A stretch of DNA of 64,000 nucleotides, from positions 1 through 64,000 of the forward strand of contig NZ_JADPKR010000100.1 in NCBI RefSeq assembly GCF_023074055.1, read 5' to 3'. Source of the DNA: Bradyrhizobium sp. 141 (lineage in GTDB: Bacteria; Pseudomonadota; Alphaproteobacteria; Rhizobiales; Xanthobacteraceae). The notes under the pieces are model-generated. The model saw only the letters and a program-made list of their open reading frames with translations, was not told the origin of the DNA and ran no database searches. The stretch's first letter is position 1. Each line of letters starts with the position of its first letter. Position numbers and translations under genes: made by a program. This document shows, in pieces, positions 33,958 through 42,036 of this stretch.

Positions 33958-35241
33958 ATGACTCGCCTGCCTCTGCCGCCCTCGCTCTATGCCGACACCG
34001 CCGTCGCGCCGGTCGCCACACCGCCGCTCGACGTCGACAAGAATGTGTCCGTCGCGATCGTCGGTGGCGGCTACACCGGCTTGTCGACCGCGTTGCATCT
34101 GGCGGAGCAGGGCGTCGATGCCCTGGTGCTGGAGGCACAGGAGCCGGGCTGGGGCGCGTCGGGCAACAACGGCGGCCACACCAATCCCGGCTTGAAGCAC
34201 GACCCCGACCAGATCGAGGCGGACTTCGGCGCCGAGCTCGGCCGCCGCATGATCGAATTCTCCTACGGCACCACCAACTTCACGCATGATCTGATCCGCC
34301 GCTACCAGATTCCGTGCGAGGCGCGGCAGACCGGCACGCTGCGCGCGGCCTACAACGAGGCCAGTGCCGCGGCGATCGAAAACACCGCGCAGCAATGCAT
34401 CCGCCGCGGCATGCCGGTGACATATCTGAACCGCGAGCAGCTGCGCGAGATGACCGGCACCGACCGCTATATCGGCGCGATGCTGGATACGCGCGGCGGC
34501 GATCTGCATCCCCTCAGCTATGCCCGCGGCCTCGCGCGCGCCGCGATCTCGGCCGGCGCGAAGGTGTTTGGCGAGACGCCGGCATTGTCACTGCGCCGCG
34601 ACGGCTCACGCTGGCGCATCGAGACGCCGCGCGCCGTGGTTCATGCCGACAAGGTCCTGCTCGCCACCAACGGCTTTACCGACGATCTCTGGCCGGCGCT
34701 CCGGCGCACCATTGTGCCGGTGTTTTCGTCGATCGCGGCGACCGCGCCGCTCTCCGACGAAGTCGCCCGTTCGATCATGCCGACGCGGCCCGTGCTGTAC
34801 GAGAGCGGCCATATCACCGTCTATTATCGCATCGATCAGCACAATCGTCTGTTGATGGGCGGCCGTGGCCCGATGCGCTGGATCAGCTCGCCGTCCGACG
34901 TCGCCTATCTCATGCGCTACGCCGAGCGGCTATGGCCGCAGCTTAAGGGCGTGTCCTGGACGCATGGCTGGAACAGCCGGCTCGCCATCACCGGGGATCA
35001 CTATCCGCATGTGCATGAGCCGGCCGAGAACATCCTGATCTCGCTGGGCTGCAACGGCCGCGGCGTCGCGCTTTCGACCGCGATGGGCGCGCAGCTCGCG
35101 CGCCGGCTGATCGGCGGCGCCAAGGCCGAGATCGACATGCCCATATCAGGCATCAAGCCGATTCCGATGCACGCGTTCTGGCCGGTCGGGGTGACGACCG
35201 CGGTGATCGCGGGCCGCGTGCGCGACCGGCTCGGCATATGA
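33958..35241 (+). CDS. FAD-dependent amine/amino acid oxidoreductase (PuuB/DadA-like)
   Basis: A 427-residue DAO-family flavoprotein. FAD binding is at VAIVGGGYTGLSTALHLAEQ around residues 30-50, followed by GWGASGNNGGHTNPGLKHDP, typical of gamma-glutamylputrescine oxidase and related enzymes. It would oxidatively deaminate an amino acid or gamma-glutamyl-amine. It is the fourth gene of the ABC transporter operon, so imported solute is likely its substrate. The nearby gamma-glutamyltransferase and PuuR-like regulators make a gamma-glutamyl-amine attractive, but this is inference. Confidence 0.87.
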   Translation: MTRLPLPPSLYADTAVAPVATPPLDVDKNVSVAIVGGGYTGLSTALHLAEQGVDALVLEAQEPGWGASGNNGGHTNPGLKHDPDQIEADFGAELGRRMIEFSYGTTNFTHDLIRRYQIPCEARQTGTLRAAYNEASAAAIENTAQQCIRRGMPVTYLNREQLREMTGTDRYIGAMLDTRGGDLHPLSYARGLARAAISAGAKVFGETPALSLRRDGSRWRIETPRAVVHADKVLLATNGFTDDLWPALRRTIVPVFSSIAATAPLSDEVARSIMPTRPVLYESGHITVYYRIDQHNRLLMGGRGPMRWISSPSDVAYLMRYAERLWPQLKGVSWTHGWNSRLAITGDHYPHVHEPAENILISLGCNGRGVALSTAMGAQLARRLIGGAKAEIDMPISGIKPIPMHAFWPVGVTTAVIAGRVRDRLGI

Positions 35242-35242
35242 A

Positions 35243-35271
35243 AAGGCGCCGCCCGTCAGGGGCGGCGCCTT
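35243..35271. terminator. Bidirectional terminator between oxidase and His-rich protein genes
   Basis: Perfect 12-bp stem AAGGCGCCGCCC / GGGCGGCGCCTT with a 5-base loop, starting 2 bases after the oxidase stop; flanked by AAAA and T-rich ends. Confidence 0.88.
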
Positions 35272-35292
35272 GCAATAATTGGCAGAGGGGCT

Positions 35293-35523
35293 TTAGCAGC
35301 GGCCCTGCTTCCACAGTCCGGGCGGACACCCGTGACCGCGCCAGCCGACCTTGCGCCCGCGCGACCATCCCGGCGGCGTGCCATGGTGATGATGACCCAT
35401 CGAATGACCGTGACCATGGCCGTGGCCATGACCGCCGCCATGGCCGCCCTTGGCCATTGCAGGGCTGCTGAGTGTGAAGCCGGCCGCAATGATCAGCGAC
35501 GCGGCGAGCGCAAGTTTCTTCAT
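35293..35523 (-). CDS. Small exported Gly/His-rich protein
   Basis: A 76-residue protein with a signal peptide (MKKLALAASLIIAAGFTLSSPAMA), a Gly/His tract (residues 26-48 with runs of GHGHGHGH and HHHH), and a C-terminal CPPGLWKQGRC-type end. Metal binding is likely from the His content. The C-terminal half resembles short DUF-type periplasmic proteins of the GWRGHGCPPG kind. GGAGG lies 7 bases before the ATG, so the start is well supported. No operon partner; an inverted repeat lies upstream. Confidence 0.8.
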   Translation of the reverse strand: MKKLALAASLIIAAGFTLSSPAMAKGGHGGGHGHGHGHGHSMGHHHHGTPPGWSRGRKVGWRGHGCPPGLWKQGRC

Positions 35524-35553
35524 ATGTCCTCCACTGGGGGCGAGCGCACTTGT

Positions 35554-35572
35554 CCGTTCAATCAATGAACGG
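35554..35572. promoter_or_regulatory. Inverted repeat upstream of the Gly/His-rich protein gene
   Basis: CCGTTCA-ATCAA-TGAACGG, 7-bp arms and a 5-base centre, 31 bases before the ATG. It may be an operator or part of the leader. Confidence 0.4.
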
Positions 35573-35681
35573 CGCCAAGGTAAGTTCCCTGCGAATGTGG
35601 AGGAGTCGTGACGCTCGCGCAGATGCGTAATCGCGCGAGCGCTCAACGCGCGCTGGCACAATCCCGCATCGATCGATGCGC

Positions 35682-37271
35682 TCAACCTTCCGCGACGGCT
35701 TCGGCCCAGGGCTGAAAGATCTCGACCGCGCCGGAATTGGTGTCGCCCTCGCGCATCACCACGCTCGGGCAGGCGAATTTCTGCGGCAAGGTCTGCACCT
35801 GGGTCTCTTCATAGTCAAAGCGCGCGGCCAGCGTCTTGCGCACGTCCTCCGGCAGTCGGGCGTCTGCGATCACGATCGCGCCTTCGCTGGCGTCGATGCG
35901 CGGCTGATGGATGGCGGCATCGAGATCCATGCCGAAATCGATTGCGAAGGAGACGAGCTGCATCACGGAGGGCAGAATGCGGCGTCCGCCGGAGGCGCCG
36001 ACGGCGAGGCGCTTGCCATCCTTCGTCTCGGCGATGACGGGCGTGTAGTTGCAAAGGCAGCGCTTGCCGGGCGCGAGCGAGTTGGTCGTGCCGGGCGTCG
36101 GATCGAACCACATGATGCCGTTGTTCATGGCGATTCCGGTGTGCGGCGTCACATATCTCGAGCCAAAGGACGAGAGCAGCGTCTGCGTCACCGCGGCGAT
36201 GTTGCCGTGCCGGTCGACCACGGAGAAATGCGTGGTGCAGGCGGGCGCCAGATATTCGGCACCGAGCGAGCGTTTGCCGTCGGCATCGCCCATGTCCTTG
36301 AGCCGCTCGCGGAAGGCTGCCTGCAGAGCGAGTGCATATTCGACATAGGCGGCCGCGTCCGGCGCGCTTCCCGGCTTCAGGCTCTGCTGCAACAGGCGCA
36401 GCGCGTGCGCCATGGTGGGCCCGGCCGTGAGCTCGGGCGTCGCATACACCTTGCCCTCGCGATACGGGATCGCCAGCGGTTCGCGCAAATGCGCGCGGAA
36501 GGCGGCGAGGTCCTCGACCGAAAGCAATCCGCCATCGGCCTTGATGTCAGAGGCGATGCTCCTGGCGAGATCACCCTGGTAGAAATCGCGCGGTCCAGCC
36601 TCGGCGAGATGCGACAGCGTCGCTTTCAGCGTGTCCTGCGGCAGCCGCGTCTGGGCCTTGATGCCCCATGGCGCGCTCGGTGGCAGCCCATCCTTCAGGA
36701 ACGCCGCCGCGCTGGCGGGATAGCGCCTGAGATCGGCGGCCGAGCCCGAGATCGTACCCGTGGTCCACCAATCGACCAGGAGGCCTTCGCCGGCGATCGC
36801 GGCTGCCGGTGCGACCAGATCCTTCCACGGCATCTTGGCGTAGCGGCGATGCGCCTCTCCCATCCCTGCGACGACGCCGGGCACGGCAATCGAACCGGGG
36901 CCGTGGATGTTGCGATCGTCCTTCACCCGCGGCCAGGGGAAGAGATCCGAAGCAGCGCCTTCGCCGCTGAGCGGATAGTCGGCGATGCGCAGGCTTTGGG
37001 GCGCACACATGCCGTAGTCGATCACCTCGTACCGATTTTCCTTGGCACGGTAGAGCACCATCGCACCGCCGCCGCCGATGCCGCTGTTCCAGGGCTCCAG
37101 CACGTTCAGCGCCATGGTCGTTGCCACGATGGCGTCCACGCAGTCGCCGCCCGCCGCCAACACCTGCGCCCCCACTTCGGCCGCCCGCCGCGATTGCGAG
37201 GCGACGATGCCGCCCTTGGACGTGACGGCGGGCTTGCGGATTGTTTGGTTGAGGCTGAACTGATGAGGCAT
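35682..37271 (-). CDS. Gamma-glutamyltransferase family protein
   Basis: A 529-residue Ntn-hydrolase of the gamma-glutamyltranspeptidase family. The autoprocessing Thr is residue 346 in CTTHFSVVDRHGN, the glycine-rich N-terminal motif is GIGGGGAMVLY near 64, and the oxyanion region is ASGGRRILP. It would cleave gamma-glutamyl amides such as glutathione. The start at 37271 begins at the conserved KGGIVAS-type N-terminus. No signal peptide is visible, unlike most bacterial GGTs, so it may be cytoplasmic. Confidence 0.88.
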   Translation of the reverse strand: MPHQFSLNQTIRKPAVTSKGGIVASQSRRAAEVGAQVLAAGGDCVDAIVATTMALNVLEPWNSGIGGGGAMVLYRAKENRYEVIDYGMCAPQSLRIADYPLSGEGAASDLFPWPRVKDDRNIHGPGSIAVPGVVAGMGEAHRRYAKMPWKDLVAPAAAIAGEGLLVDWWTTGTISGSAADLRRYPASAAAFLKDGLPPSAPWGIKAQTRLPQDTLKATLSHLAEAGPRDFYQGDLARSIASDIKADGGLLSVEDLAAFRAHLREPLAIPYREGKVYATPELTAGPTMAHALRLLQQSLKPGSAPDAAAYVEYALALQAAFRERLKDMGDADGKRSLGAEYLAPACTTHFSVVDRHGNIAAVTQTLLSSFGSRYVTPHTGIAMNNGIMWFDPTPGTTNSLAPGKRCLCNYTPVIAETKDGKRLAVGASGGRRILPSVMQLVSFAIDFGMDLDAAIHQPRIDASEGAIVIADARLPEDVRKTLAARFDYEETQVQTLPQKFACPSVVMREGDTNSGAVEIFQPWAEAVAEG

Positions 37272-37387
37272 GATGTCGTCTTGATGTTCTGTGCTGGTTT
37301 CGTTGCGCTGACTTGCTCCGCGATTGGCAGGAGCGCGCGGACAATGGCACATTGCAGCCAACGAGAACATCGGGAGGGAGCGGCGAC

Positions 37388-38158
37388 ATGGCAGGTGTGA
37401 AACAGGCGCGGGATGGCGCGGTCGGGATACTGACGCTCGACGAGCCGGCAAGCCTGAACGCGATGACGCCGGACCTGCTCGGCGCGCTCGCCGACGCCAT
37501 CGGCGAGATGACCCGGGACGAGGGGATTCGAGCCTTGATCCTCACCGGCGCAGGACGCGGCTTCTGTTCCGGCCAGAATCTGAAGGCGTCCGAGGCGCTC
37601 GGCGAAGACATCGCGGCCGGCGTCATGCGCTTCTACTGGCCGGCCTTCAGGGCGCTACGCGAATGCCGGGTGCCCGTTGTCGTCGCCGTCAATGGCGTCG
37701 CCGCCGGCGGCGGCTTCAGTCTGGCGATGGCCGGCGACATGATCGTCGCGGCCCGGTCGGCGAGCTTCATCCAGGTGTTCAGCCGCATCGCTCTGGTGCC
37801 GGATCTCGGCTCGACCTGGCTGCTGCCGCGGCTGATCGGCCGGCAGCGCGCGCTCGAGCTGATGCTGCTGAACGAGCCGCTGACGGCCGAGCGCGCCCAG
37901 GACATCGGCCTGGTGCGGCAGGTCGTCGACGATGCGAAGCTGATGGACGAGGCGTTGACGCTGGCGCGCCGTCTCGCCGAGGGCCCGACGCGCGCCTTAG
38001 TGGCAACGCGCCTGCTGGTCGAGGAGAGCGAGCATGCGACCTACGAGGCGCAGTTCCGCCGCGAGATCGAGCTCCAGGCCGTGGTCCGCAAGACCGCGGA
38101 TGCGATCGAAGGCCGCAACGCCTTCGTCGAGAAGCGCAAGGCGAAGTTTACGGGGTAG
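37388..38158 (+). CDS. Enoyl-CoA hydratase/isomerase family protein
   Basis: A 256-residue crotonase-fold protein. Oxyanion-hole segments are AGRGFCSGQNLK near residue 60 and NGVAAGGGFSLAMAGDM near 105, and the acidic residue region is FSRIALVPDLGSTWLLP. The combination resembles PaaG-type 2-(1,2-epoxyphenyl)acetyl-CoA isomerases and hydratases, but no phenylacetate genes are near. GGGAGGGAG precedes the ATG at 37388. It is divergent from the gamma-glutamyltransferase gene. Confidence 0.9.
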   Translation: MAGVKQARDGAVGILTLDEPASLNAMTPDLLGALADAIGEMTRDEGIRALILTGAGRGFCSGQNLKASEALGEDIAAGVMRFYWPAFRALRECRVPVVVAVNGVAAGGGFSLAMAGDMIVAARSASFIQVFSRIALVPDLGSTWLLPRLIGRQRALELMLLNEPLTAERAQDIGLVRQVVDDAKLMDEALTLARRLAEGPTRALVATRLLVEESEHATYEAQFRREIELQAVVRKTADAIEGRNAFVEKRKAKFTG

Positions 38159-38181
38159 TGAGGTGGGCACGCTCGCCCCCT

Positions 38182-38268
38182 CGTCATGCCCGGGCTTGTC
38201 CCGGGCATCCACGTCCTTGAAGCGCGCCCACAAAACGTGGATGGCCGGGACAAGCCCGGCCATAACGA
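38182..38268. repeat. Palindromic intergenic repeat, copy 1 of 2
   Basis: Arms CGTCATGCCCGGGCTTGTC and the near complement GACAAGCCCGGCCATAACG. A second copy is at 43090-43174. Confidence 0.85.
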
Positions 38269-38313
38269 AGGAGAGACGGAGATCTAACGAGGAAGCAGCG
38301 GAGTCGCAGGCCG

Positions 38314-38490
38314 TCAGAGCGCGCGGTTCAGCCGGCTGGCCTGATATTTGGCGCGCCATTTTGGGCCAGGCCCGCGCATATAGTGAAGCTCGGGACGGTA
38401 AGGGTCGCCCGCGACCCTGATCAGCGTCTGCCATTTGACGGCGACGAAGTTCAGGGGCTGGCGGAAGAGACTCAGTGAAGCGATCAGCAT
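38314..38490 (-). CDS. 58-residue hypothetical protein
   Basis: Small gene read directly from the sequence: ATG at 38490, TGA at 38314, protein beginning MLIASLSLFRQPLNFVAVKW and ending KYQASRLNRAL. GAGGTGAT precedes the ATG at good spacing. It starts 9 bases after the DUF6894 gene stop, so the two are likely one operon. It has an amphipathic N-terminus and a basic, aromatic C-terminus. No family recognised. Confidence 0.6.
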   Translation of the reverse strand: MLIASLSLFRQPLNFVAVKWQTLIRVAGDPYRPELHYMRGPGPKWRAKYQASRLNRAL

Positions 38491-38499
38491 GGCATCACC

Positions 38500-38733
38500 T
38501 CAATGCGGCTTGCCGAGCATGGCGGTGAAGGGGAGATCGAAAATCTCTTCGCCGTCGTCGTCGCTGACATGGATCACCCAGTCGCGCCAGTCTTCGTTGC
38601 TCGGCGTCAGGATCATCGACCGCATGATCTGAGAGGCACGGTCGCGCGCCTCGGTGAGATTGGACACGGCGGCGCCGTAGCGGTCGATCAGGGTGCCCTC
38701 GGTGTTGGAGCAGTGAAAATAGACCTGGACCAT
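38500..38733 (-). CDS. DUF6894-type small protein
   Basis: A 77-residue protein: VYFHCSNTEGTLIDRYGAAV, then a helix with EARDRASQIMRSMI, then DWVIHVSDDDGEEIFDLPF. This pattern is common in small rhizobial proteins of the DUF6894 kind, whose function is unknown. A strong GGAGG precedes the ATG at 38733; the longer frame adds an unrelated N-terminus. It is followed by the 58-residue gene. Confidence 0.8.
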   Translation of the reverse strand: MVQVYFHCSNTEGTLIDRYGAAVSNLTEARDRASQIMRSMILTPSNEDWRDWVIHVSDDDGEEIFDLPFTAMLGKPH

Positions 38734-38938
38734 ATGCGCCTCCTGGTGGGAGCAACTGATGGCAAACCGATACCACCCGAAGCCTTCGCGAAACATTCGG
38801 GTCGAACCCGGTAAGGGAATTTACGGATATTGGTCGGCCCCAAGGTCGTTACAGGTTTAATCACAGGCGAGTGATGTTCAGCTGGACGGCGTTTTCCCGG
38901 CATGGAACACCTTTTCGCGGGAAGTCCGGGGGGCCGCC

Positions 38939-41023
38939 GTGAGCTATTTCACATCTGAGCGCGAACGCCGAAGGCTGCGCGCATGTGCGGGGGCCTTGGC
39001 GTGGGTTTTGGCGGCCCTGCTTGGGCCCATCTCGGTCGCGTCATCGGAGCCGCTCCGCCGCAGCGGCTATGCGATCGGCGCGGAGACCTGCGGCAACGGT
39101 GATCTCGCTTTTCTTAGGATCCAGCTCGACATGAAGGCCGGATTTTGCGCCGGGCTCGTCGCCAGCGAAGCGGATGGCCTCAAGTTTCCACGCGCGATCG
39201 TCCAGGTGCCGGGCCGCGACCTGTTCGTGGTGGCCGACATGGGTGGCTGGGGCCACGCTGACGGACGGCTGCTGCTGCTCGATCCGCGCGCGCCACAGGG
39301 CGGGCGGATCAAGGAGCTCCTCGCGGGAATCGAATATCCGTTCGGCCTCGCGGTCGGTCCGGACAGGAGGCTTTACGCCTCGACCGCCGAGACGATCTTC
39401 CGGTTCGATCCGCTCGCCGACAATCCGCGCGGCACCGTCGAGACCGTCATCCGTCACATGCCCGGGCGCCGGATCACGCTGCCCGACGGCAGCCGGATCG
39501 AAGAGAGCGCGCATCCGCTCAAGCCGTTCGTCTTCGACAGGAACGGGCGGCTATTCGTCAATGTCGGCTCGCACAGCGACGACTGCATCACGCCGGCGCC
39601 GATCATGAGACCTTGCGCGGCGGCCGAGGGCGCTTCCGCCATGGCATCGATCTGGCTGTTCGCGCCGCCAGCCGGCGGCGTCTTCCCGGCGCTGAAGCCT
39701 GGTGACGCCGATCCGCCGCACACCGTCTATGCGCGCGGCTTGCGCAACTCGATGGCCCTGGTGCTGCATCCGAATTTTCCCGATGCCGGCTACGCCTTCC
39801 TGCAGGGCGAGAACAGCCGTGACTTGCCTGATATTTTCAAGCCGAATGAGGAGATCAACGCAATCGAGCAGGGCAGGCATTATGGCTGGCCCTATTGCTA
39901 TGATGTGTCGACGCCGAGCCCCGAATTCAGAAACGTGCTGCAGGGTGGCGTCTACAAGTCGCTCTGCACGGCAGGCGCGCTCTACAAGCCGCCGCTCTCG
40001 CTGCTGCCGCCGCACGGTGCGCCGCTCGCGATGCTGTATTATCGCGGCACGAAATTCCCGGAGCTGGAGGGCAAGCTGCTGGTTGGCCTGCACGGCTATC
40101 GTCCGACCGGCAGCCGCCTGCTGGTCTACGATGTCGATGACCACGGCTTCCCCAGGCCTGTCACGGCGCCGGTGCGCTACCACGTCAGTTGCGTGGCCGA
40201 GCCGACACGCAGCTTTCAGACCGACGCCGGTGCGGTGGCTGCCGCGCCGTTCGATGAGCTGATCGCAGGCTGGCACCGCGTCAACGGCGCCCGGCCGCAA
40301 GGCGCGCCCGTCGGCATGACGGTCGCGGAGGACGGCGCCATTTGGCTGGTCGAGGACAAGAACCAGACCGTGATCCGCATCGATCGCGCCGCAGGTGATC
40401 CGCAACCGCCGCTGCCCTGCGACATGCGCAGCCAGGCGATGATCGACCAGCTCGCGGCCTTCGTCGCCGGGGATGCGCAGAACAGCGTCCGGCTGACGAC
40501 GCTGCGCAAAGGCCTCGTCGAGAAGCATTGCGCCGGCTGCCATTCCGATTTCGGCTTGAAGGAAGGTCAATCGGAGACTGAGAAGGACGGAGCCGTGCTC
40601 CGCTTCATGCTCTCGCAGGATGGCTGGATCTATCCTGGCGATCCTTATTCCGGCAAGCTGCGCACGCGGCTGCGCGGGCTCGGCGCGGAGAAGCTGATGC
40701 CGCCGGCCGGGGAGAGCCTGCCGAAGACCGAGTCTGGTTACACGCGCCTGCTCGACACAATGGACTTGCTCGTTGCGAAAATGGTTCCGGGCACACGGAT
40801 GCGGATCAAGCCCGGCCCGCCGCAGCGCAAGTTCTTTGGCAAAACGAACAAGGAATGCGGCGAAATACCGGCTGCAAAGGTCGTTGTCGTGACACAAAGG
40901 AGCGCTGTAGACAAACCCGGCTTCAGCCGATTCTTCCGGCCGGCCGACCCCTACCTGAATGGTGAGTGCACCGACGGCGATGGCTATTACATCCGGCAGG
41001 AATTTCTGGTGCCTGTGCAGTAG
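38939..41023 (+). CDS. Sorbosone/glucose dehydrogenase-like beta-propeller fused to cytochrome c
   Basis: A 694-residue exported protein. A signal peptide occupies about 1-37. A six-bladed quinoprotein-type propeller spans about 60-490, with family-like stretches IEYPFGLAVGPDRRLYAS and NPRGTVETVIRHMPG. A C-terminal heme domain has C531-A-G-C-H535 and a likely Met ligand in KLMPPAGES. It may oxidise a sugar or other alcohol and pass electrons to cytochrome c in the periplasm. The start is GTG at 38939. The SMP-30-like gene downstream overlaps its end. Confidence 0.82.
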   Translation: MSYFTSERERRRLRACAGALAWVLAALLGPISVASSEPLRRSGYAIGAETCGNGDLAFLRIQLDMKAGFCAGLVASEADGLKFPRAIVQVPGRDLFVVADMGGWGHADGRLLLLDPRAPQGGRIKELLAGIEYPFGLAVGPDRRLYASTAETIFRFDPLADNPRGTVETVIRHMPGRRITLPDGSRIEESAHPLKPFVFDRNGRLFVNVGSHSDDCITPAPIMRPCAAAEGASAMASIWLFAPPAGGVFPALKPGDADPPHTVYARGLRNSMALVLHPNFPDAGYAFLQGENSRDLPDIFKPNEEINAIEQGRHYGWPYCYDVSTPSPEFRNVLQGGVYKSLCTAGALYKPPLSLLPPHGAPLAMLYYRGTKFPELEGKLLVGLHGYRPTGSRLLVYDVDDHGFPRPVTAPVRYHVSCVAEPTRSFQTDAGAVAAAPFDELIAGWHRVNGARPQGAPVGMTVAEDGAIWLVEDKNQTVIRIDRAAGDPQPPLPCDMRSQAMIDQLAAFVAGDAQNSVRLTTLRKGLVEKHCAGCHSDFGLKEGQSETEKDGAVLRFMLSQDGWIYPGDPYSGKLRTRLRGLGAEKLMPPAGESLPKTESGYTRLLDTMDLLVAKMVPGTRMRIKPGPPQRKFFGKTNKECGEIPAAKVVVVTQRSAVDKPGFSRFFRPADPYLNGECTDGDGYYIRQEFLVPVQ

Positions 41024-41921
41024 CGTCCTATTCGTCGTTGCGACGGCGTCCGCGCAAGCGGAGACGAGATTGTTCGAAAGCGTGCAGGTGACGCCCGCCG
41101 GCGAATACACCTTTGGCATCGAGGGACCCGCTTCTGACCTCGACGGCAACCTGTTCGTGGTCAATCTCGGCAGGCCCGGCACCATCGGCAGGCTGCCTGC
41201 GGGCGGTGCGGCGTCGGAGCCATTCACGGTGCTGCCCGAGGGCAGCGTCGGCAACGCCATCCGCTTCGATGGGAGCGGCACCATGTTCATCGCCGACTAC
41301 AAGAAGCACAACATCTTTGCGATTGCGAAGGGGGCGACTGAGCCGGGCATCTGGTTTCACTCCGACGAGATGAACCAGCCCAACGACATCACGATCGCCC
41401 GCGACGGCACGATCTATGCGAGCGATCCGAACTGGAAGGGCAGGGAAGGCCACGTCTGGCGGATTGCGAAAGCCGCCGACGGCACCGTGCAGGGACAAGT
41501 GATGTCGGCTCCGCGCGCGATGGGCACCACCAACGGTATCGATCTCAGCCCCGACGGCAAAACGCTCTATGTCGGGGAATCCAGCAGCGGCCAGATCTGG
41601 TCCTATGCGATCAACGGCAATGAGCTGACGGCTGCAAAACTGGTCAAGGCGTTTCAGCCCGACACCGTCGATGGCTTGCGTACCGACGTTGCCGGCCGTC
41701 TCTATGTCGCGCGGATTCTCAAGGGGACAGTTGCGCTGATGAAGCCCAATGGCGCGGTCGAGCGGGAGATCGGGCTGAAGGGGAAGGAGCCGACCAACCT
41801 CGCCTTCGGTGGCAGCGACGGCAAGACCGTCTTCGTCACCCAGCGTCAGGGCGGCTTCATCGAGTCCTTCCGTACCGATCAGCAGGGCCGCGAGCACTGT
41901 CTCCAGCGCGGTCGCTGCTGA
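40980..41921 (+). CDS. SMP-30/gluconolactonase-like exported protein
   Basis: A 313-residue beta-propeller with a signal peptide (ending VVATASAQA at about residue 27). Repeated blade patterns include EGPASDLDGNLFVVNLG, NDITIARDGTIYASDPNW and NGIDLSPDGKTLYVGESS, the last being typical of SMP-30 lactonases. It would hydrolyse a sugar lactone, which suits an upstream sugar dehydrogenase. The start codon is uncertain: 40980 overlaps the preceding gene by 44 bases, and an earlier ATG at 40959 is possible. Confidence 0.8.
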   Translation: MAITSGRNFWCLCSSVLFVVATASAQAETRLFESVQVTPAGEYTFGIEGPASDLDGNLFVVNLGRPGTIGRLPAGGAASEPFTVLPEGSVGNAIRFDGSGTMFIADYKKHNIFAIAKGATEPGIWFHSDEMNQPNDITIARDGTIYASDPNWKGREGHVWRIAKAADGTVQGQVMSAPRAMGTTNGIDLSPDGKTLYVGESSSGQIWSYAINGNELTAAKLVKAFQPDTVDGLRTDVAGRLYVARILKGTVALMKPNGAVEREIGLKGKEPTNLAFGGSDGKTVFVTQRQGGFIESFRTDQQGREHCLQRGRC

Positions 41922-42036
41922 GCTCCGGGGGCCCTCTGCTTCCGGCGCAGGGCAGTCGAGACGGCATTCTTCTTGCTTGCTTCCGACCGCCGCAGCGATC
42001 AAGACATCTGTGAGCACGCGACCACGGAGTGTTTGA

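Noticed and set aside
35572..35600. GGAAC...CGTT pair upstream of the Gly/His-rich protein as an EcfG promoter
   Set aside because: Spacing is about 12 bases, too short for the 16-17 required.
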